NCBI GenBank assembly: GCA_045600525.1
Contig: JAZRYC010000139.1
Location: 1 to 9,090 of the forward strand
Length of the DNA stretch: 9,090 nt
Source of the DNA: F23-D06 sp045600525
GTDB lineage: Bacteria > Bacteroidota > Bacteroidia > Bacteroidales > WCHB1-69
Direction of reading: 5' to 3'
Part shown: positions 7,701 to 9,090 of the stretch, piece by piece
How the letters are laid out: each line of letters begins with the position of its first letter
Position numbering within the stretch: position 1 is the first letter of the stretch
Translations under genes and position numbers: made by a program
The notes under the pieces: generated by a model
The model's database searches: none
Seen by the model: only the letters and a program-made list of their open reading frames with translations
What the model was told of the DNA's origin: nothing

Positions 7701-9090
7701 AATGCTGTGCTTTCGGTGATGTTTATGGCATTGGTGAAGTTGTTGCTTGGGGCAAGTTGCCATCCCTGGCTACTGATACCGCTGCCGGAAACCGTGGGAA
7801 CCGTCAATGTAAGGGTTTCTCCATCGCAGATGGCATCGGGAGCGGTTATGGTGGCGATGGAAAGACCTTCCGTCGTTATTTGGTTGGTGCTTATGGTTGC
7901 GGAGGAAATGCCGATTTGGTTGTCGTTAGAATTTACTCCGATTTTTACGGCGTTGGTTCCGGCAGGGAGAGAATTGCTGGCAATGGAAAAATTAGAGGAT
8001 GTGATGCCGGTGGAGGTGAATGTTGAACCGCCGTCAGTGCTATAGTATAAGGTTATGGTTTTTACTTTGTCGCCCCATTGTTTACAGTCAAAACTAACAG
8101 AAAATAATTGTGCATCAGGATTTTTGAGTTTTAGTATGACTTCGCCTGTTTTTGTAACGGGACGGTCTGTAATGGATAGACTTTCCGTTTGCTTACTGGC
8201 AGAGGTGAAAACTACAGTGGCATCTTCGTATTCAACTGTGTGTGAATTGTATCCGTTGGTCCAATTCGTAAAATCAATTTGTGTGAAATCATAGGTGATA
8301 CTGCTTGCAGTGGCCCATTGGGCATAGAGGGTCAATCCTTCGGAGGTCATCGAGTAGGAAGTGCCAGCAGGGTACGCGGTCCCCGATCCATCGGCGGCGG
8401 TGTTCCAGGATACGAAAGTGTGTCCGGGATAACTAAAGGAACAACTGGCAATCGTAGTGTTGCCTTCATAGGTCGGTACGGAGGTCTGTTCATTGGTTCC
8501 GTTATTGGCAACGTAGGTGAGGTCATATTGTTCTCCCGATGGATTGTTCGCCGGCTCGTATTGGATGGTGAATGATTGACAGTATAGGGAATTAGCTGTT
8601 GCTGTAATGGTGATGGTTACATCCTCTCCATTTTGGATGGCATAGCTGCTGTTGCTCATGGCTGGGGTGACGTCAACGTAGTTTTGAGAGAAGGAACCAT
8701 ACCATAAGGAATTATCGAATGAGTTATCTGGAATGGAAGCTATCGTTGTGGCCCCGGCGGTCATGGTGAAAGATCCAGAGCCGGCGCTTTTGTTGGATTT
8801 CATGCTGAGCGTTATGCCAGTGATTTTATTGCCGGCATACCCGGAAAGGGTAAGGGTCATATGGTTGCCATTAGTGAGTTGGTATGTAGTGCCATAAGTA
8901 GAAGAATACGTTGCCGAGGAACCTGTCGGTGCCGAGCCGGATGTGCTGACAGATGTTTTGCCTGTTATGCTATAGGTCACAGTATTTGTTTCTGCATGAG
9001 CGCTTTTTAAGGCGAAAGCGAACAGAAAACAAAATGTGAAGGCTGTGAAGAGAAGGCACTTTTTGATGCCAAAATGTTTGCTACTTTTCA
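4721..9090 (-). CDS. Large secreted multi-domain protein with GCD repeats and C-terminal FISUMP domain (start codon 1 base outside window)
   Basis: An exported protein of about 1456 residues, counting a Met whose first base lies at 9091. Visible order: signal peptide 1-33; beta-rich domain 38-180; InlB-type repeat 189-260; beta-sandwich-like region 263-405; Ig-like 416-495; Ig-like module A 496-574; a Bacteroidota-type beta domain 575-729 beginning near DAWKLVTSTTDLAVGDKI; GCD repeats 734-890; Ig-like module B 891-962; a fourth GCD repeat 963-1016; SprB-like 1017-1095; PKD-like 1096-1177; HYR-like 1178-1271; FISUMP 1272-1456. The composition (rich in Ser, Thr, Asn and Gly) fits an extracellular adhesin-like or matrix protein. 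The actual ligand is unknown and no enzymatic motif is seen. There is no lipobox, LPXTG motif or recognisable T9SS C-terminal sorting domain. The frame is open throughout, without frameshift. A GTG at 8980 could be mistaken for the start, but the signal peptide lies upstream of it. It is a single gene with its own terminator; its promoter is outside the window. Confidence 0.9.
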   Translation of the reverse strand, partial: KSSKHFGIKKCLLFTAFTFCFLFAFALKSAHAETNTVTYSITGKTSVSTSGSAPTGSSATYSSTYGTTYQLTNGNHMTLTLSGYAGNKITGITLSMKSNKSAGSGSFTMTAGATTIASIPDNSFDNSLWYGSFSQNYVDVTPAMSNSSYAIQNGEDVTITITATANSLYCQSFTIQYEPANNPSGEQYDLTYVANNGTNEQTSVPTYEGNTTIASCSFSYPGHTFVSWNTAADGSGTAYPAGTSYSMTSEGLTLYAQWATASSITYDFTQIDFTNWTNGYNSHTVEYEDATVVFTSASKQTESLSITDRPVTKTGEVILKLKNPDAQLFSVSFDCKQWGDKVKTITLYYSTDGGSTFTSTGITSSNFSIASNSLPAGTNAVKIGVNSNDNQIGISSATISTNQITTEGLSIATITAPDAICDGETLTLTVPTVSGSGISSQGWQLAPSNNFTNAINITESTALSAENNDWYLRYFASNAEETVYSDTVQITVNSIPVVTVSGETSISLGDALSLTAEGADIYIWKNAGGTTLSSSATLNITPQESGDVTYYVTGTSNGCESESVPVNITIEAATVCDAWKLVTSTTDLAVGDKIIIAAKNSNVALSTTQNSNNRGQASITKLDNTLTPSADVQIITLENGNIDNTFAFYTGSGYLYAASSSSNYLRTQNNIDNNSSWSIVINDGTTTVKAQGNYTHNLLQHNSSNGLFSCYSNNQQPIALYKSVKNISVNEIEETIAGTSYTWRGHTYTKSGDYTDTLPGANQYGCDSIIILHLTLTTACETTYKDSIVTACETYTYIDAQGAEHTYTETPDENPTFVLINAGGCDSIITLHLTINHATHTALTANACDEYTWESGNGNIYSESGTYFYTHNDANGCEQVDTLFLTINQTPDVTISGETNILTGHSTTLTASGADTYEWSTGDTESEMTTPNLNETTPYWVIGTSNGCSTEQIPVTVTVSDCVPALGDTIAIACDSFAWYGTTYYTSTTAQHTFAGASIDGCDSVVTLNLTINKTPEEITFDNISSTRCSGQPNGVIVITAPTGDFEYSINGLDYQAENTFENVVGGYTVYARPIGSNCSKSINTSVETNPDIPTAAASVENDIVCKNGTIVLDGSLSSAGGNITYAWSGPNSYTSTEQSPAIAVTSGTQTGDYILIVTNTESNCQATDTIRVTVNDPDNGNYAFELICSAEAFGNIEIGEAAVVVSLIEPTIVHFLYAIDPTYSSSIILRNNAPDEYTTPGTYTVIWTGKDGCGNTTTCEQNVIITNTDCPVAQDYEGNTYPSVRLGSNCWMTKNLRSLKYADGSDIPEVMTYYHTPEGPVDVVTYGYLYTWDAAMNSASETGSVQGVCPNGWRMPSQSDFEELLSIDMNELRTEEYWLDGGGSNLKEMSLVPSGYYHSNMDRYENLFGNAYLWSSYDSGSSHSIAYEADCHCYAFKADFMEKANGFSVRCIKE
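4724..5278 (-). other. C-terminal FISUMP domain (Fibrobacter succinogenes major paralogous domain)
   Basis: Residues 1272-1456 of the secreted protein show the family signature in order: DYEGNTYPSVRLGSNCWMTK, NLRSLKYADGSDIP, YGYLYTWDAA, GVCPNGWRMPSQSDFEELL, LVPSGYY, AYLWSSYDSG and the terminal GFSVRCIKE. The family is common in Fibrobacter and Bacteroidota exported proteins, usually at the C-terminus, and its role is not well defined. It appears complete. Confidence 0.92.
5279..6043 (-). other. SprB-like, PKD-like and HYR-like segments
   Basis: Residues 1017-1095 (RCSGQPNGVIVIT, FEYSINGLDY, GGYTVYARP) resemble an SprB-type repeat of gliding-bacteria adhesins. Residues 1096-1177 (VLDGSLSSAGGNITYAWSGP, GDYILIVTN, TIRVTVN) look PKD-like. 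Residues 1178-1271 end in GTYTVIWTGKDGCGNTTTC, a HYR-like strand pattern. These are judgements by eye and the boundaries are approximate. Confidence 0.55.
6044..6205 (-). repeat. GCD-type repeat unit 4
   Basis: Residues 963-1016. It opens with CVPALGDTIAIAC, the same 12-residue cysteine spacing as unit 2, then DSFAWYGTTYYTST and GCDSVVTLNLTI. It lies after Ig-like module B and before the SprB-like segment. Confidence 0.8.
6206..6421 (-). repeat. Ig-like module B (second copy of an internal duplication)
   Basis: Residues 891-962. VTISGETNILTG, LTASGADTYEWSTGD and YWVIGTSNGC align by eye with module A at 496-574. It is inserted between GCD units 3 and 4, so the GCD series is interrupted. Confidence 0.75.
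6422..6577 (-). repeat. GCD-type repeat unit 3
   Basis: Residues 839-890: ACDEYTWESGNGNIYSESG, then GCEQVDTLFLTI. It has two cysteines, one at each end of the unit, the pattern expected for a single internal disulfide. Confidence 0.8.
6578..6754 (-). repeat. GCD-type repeat unit 2
   Basis: Residues 780-838. It has two N-terminal cysteines 12 residues apart (ACETTYKDSIVTAC), then TYTYIDAQGAEHTYTETP and GCDSIITLHLTI. The three cysteines would allow one disulfide within the unit plus one with a neighbour; pairing is inference. Confidence 0.8.
6755..6892 (-). repeat. GCD-type repeat unit 1
   Basis: Residues 734-779: SYTWRGHTYTKSGDYTDTLP followed by GCDSIIILHLTL. It is the first of four units ending in GC(D/E)-x4-L-x-LT(I/L). 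Here the usual N-terminal AC(D/E) is replaced by AGTS, so the GCD cysteine has no in-unit partner. Confidence 0.8.
7370..7606 (-). repeat. Ig-like module A (first copy of an internal duplication)
   Basis: Residues 496-574. It shares with module B (6206-6421) the order V-T-V/I-S-G-E-T near the start, LTA-x-GAD-x-Y-x-W in the middle and Y-x-V-x-GTSNGC followed by PV-x-V/I-T at the end. The fold is expected to be an Ig/PKD-like beta sandwich. It acts as a spacer or ligand-binding module, which is inference. Confidence 0.75.
8312..8527 (-). other. InlB B-repeat (Listeria-Bacteroides repeat) domain
   Basis: Residues 189-260 of the secreted protein contain LTYVANNGTNEQ, then FSYPGHTFVSWNTAADGSG, AYPAGTSYSM and finally LTLYAQWA. 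This is the beta-grasp-like repeat first described in Listeria internalin B, found in many Bacteroidota surface proteins. Only one copy is present. Binding function is unknown. Confidence 0.85.
8993..9090 (-). other. Signal peptide of the large secreted protein
   Basis: In frame with the long reading frame, the minus strand from the window end reads (M)KSSKHFGIKK, then a hydrophobic core CLLFTAFTFCFLFAFAL, then KSAHA before ETNT. This is a typical Sec signal peptide with cleavage by signal peptidase I after AHA (residue 33). No cysteine follows the core, so it is not a lipoprotein signal. The two last bases of the window give TG of the presumed ATG. Confidence 0.88.

Noticed and set aside
1..9090. 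CRISPR array, insertion sequence, tRNA or defence system
   Set aside because: I found no spaced direct repeats, transposase motifs, tRNA-like folds or defence-protein signatures; the only repeats are protein modules within one gene.

Overview
The window looks like a piece of a Bacteroidota (probably Bacteroidales) chromosome. Three things support this. The promoter elements are of the Bacteroidota type: TATCTTTG boxes sit just upstream of three genes, matching the TAnnTTTG -7 element. No strong Shine-Dalgarno sequences precede the starts I checked. One gene encodes a large secreted protein built from modules typical of this phylum (InlB-type repeat, GCD-type repeats, SprB/HYR-like segments, and a FISUMP C-terminus). 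I cannot name the genus.

Layout from left to right. Bases 1-417 on the minus strand hold the N-terminal half of triosephosphate isomerase (tpiA), cut by the window edge. A near-perfect 34-bp palindrome (458-491) lies between tpiA and the divergent gene. It carries one TATCTTTG box on each strand, so it reads as a compact bidirectional promoter. On the plus strand follow a Xaa-Pro aminopeptidase of the M24B family (509-1792) and, 39 bp later, a P-loop protein resembling KamB, the lysine 5,6-aminomutase reactivase subunit (1832-2842). These two are probably co-transcribed. Arginyl-tRNA synthetase (argS, 4637-2847, minus) converges on the P-loop gene with only 4 bp between the stop codons.

Upstream of argS, a minus-strand intrinsic terminator (4670-4696) ends the next transcript, and the argS promoter box starts almost immediately after it. 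The right half of the window (4721-9090, minus) is a single gene for an exported multi-domain protein of about 1456 residues. Its start codon lies one base beyond the window. A clear signal peptide is followed by beta-rich modules, an InlB-type repeat, duplicated Ig-like modules, four GCD-type repeats with cysteines, SprB/PKD/HYR-like segments and a terminal FISUMP domain.

The left half is core metabolism and translation (glycolysis, peptide turnover, tRNA charging). The right half is a surface or secreted accessory protein. The genes do not form one pathway. I found no mobile element, CRISPR array, tRNA, rRNA or recognisable defence system. No gap between genes exceeds about 95 bases. The points most worth checking are the palindromic divergent promoter, the KamB-like gene with no aminomutase genes beside it, and the architecture and cysteine pattern of the large secreted protein.
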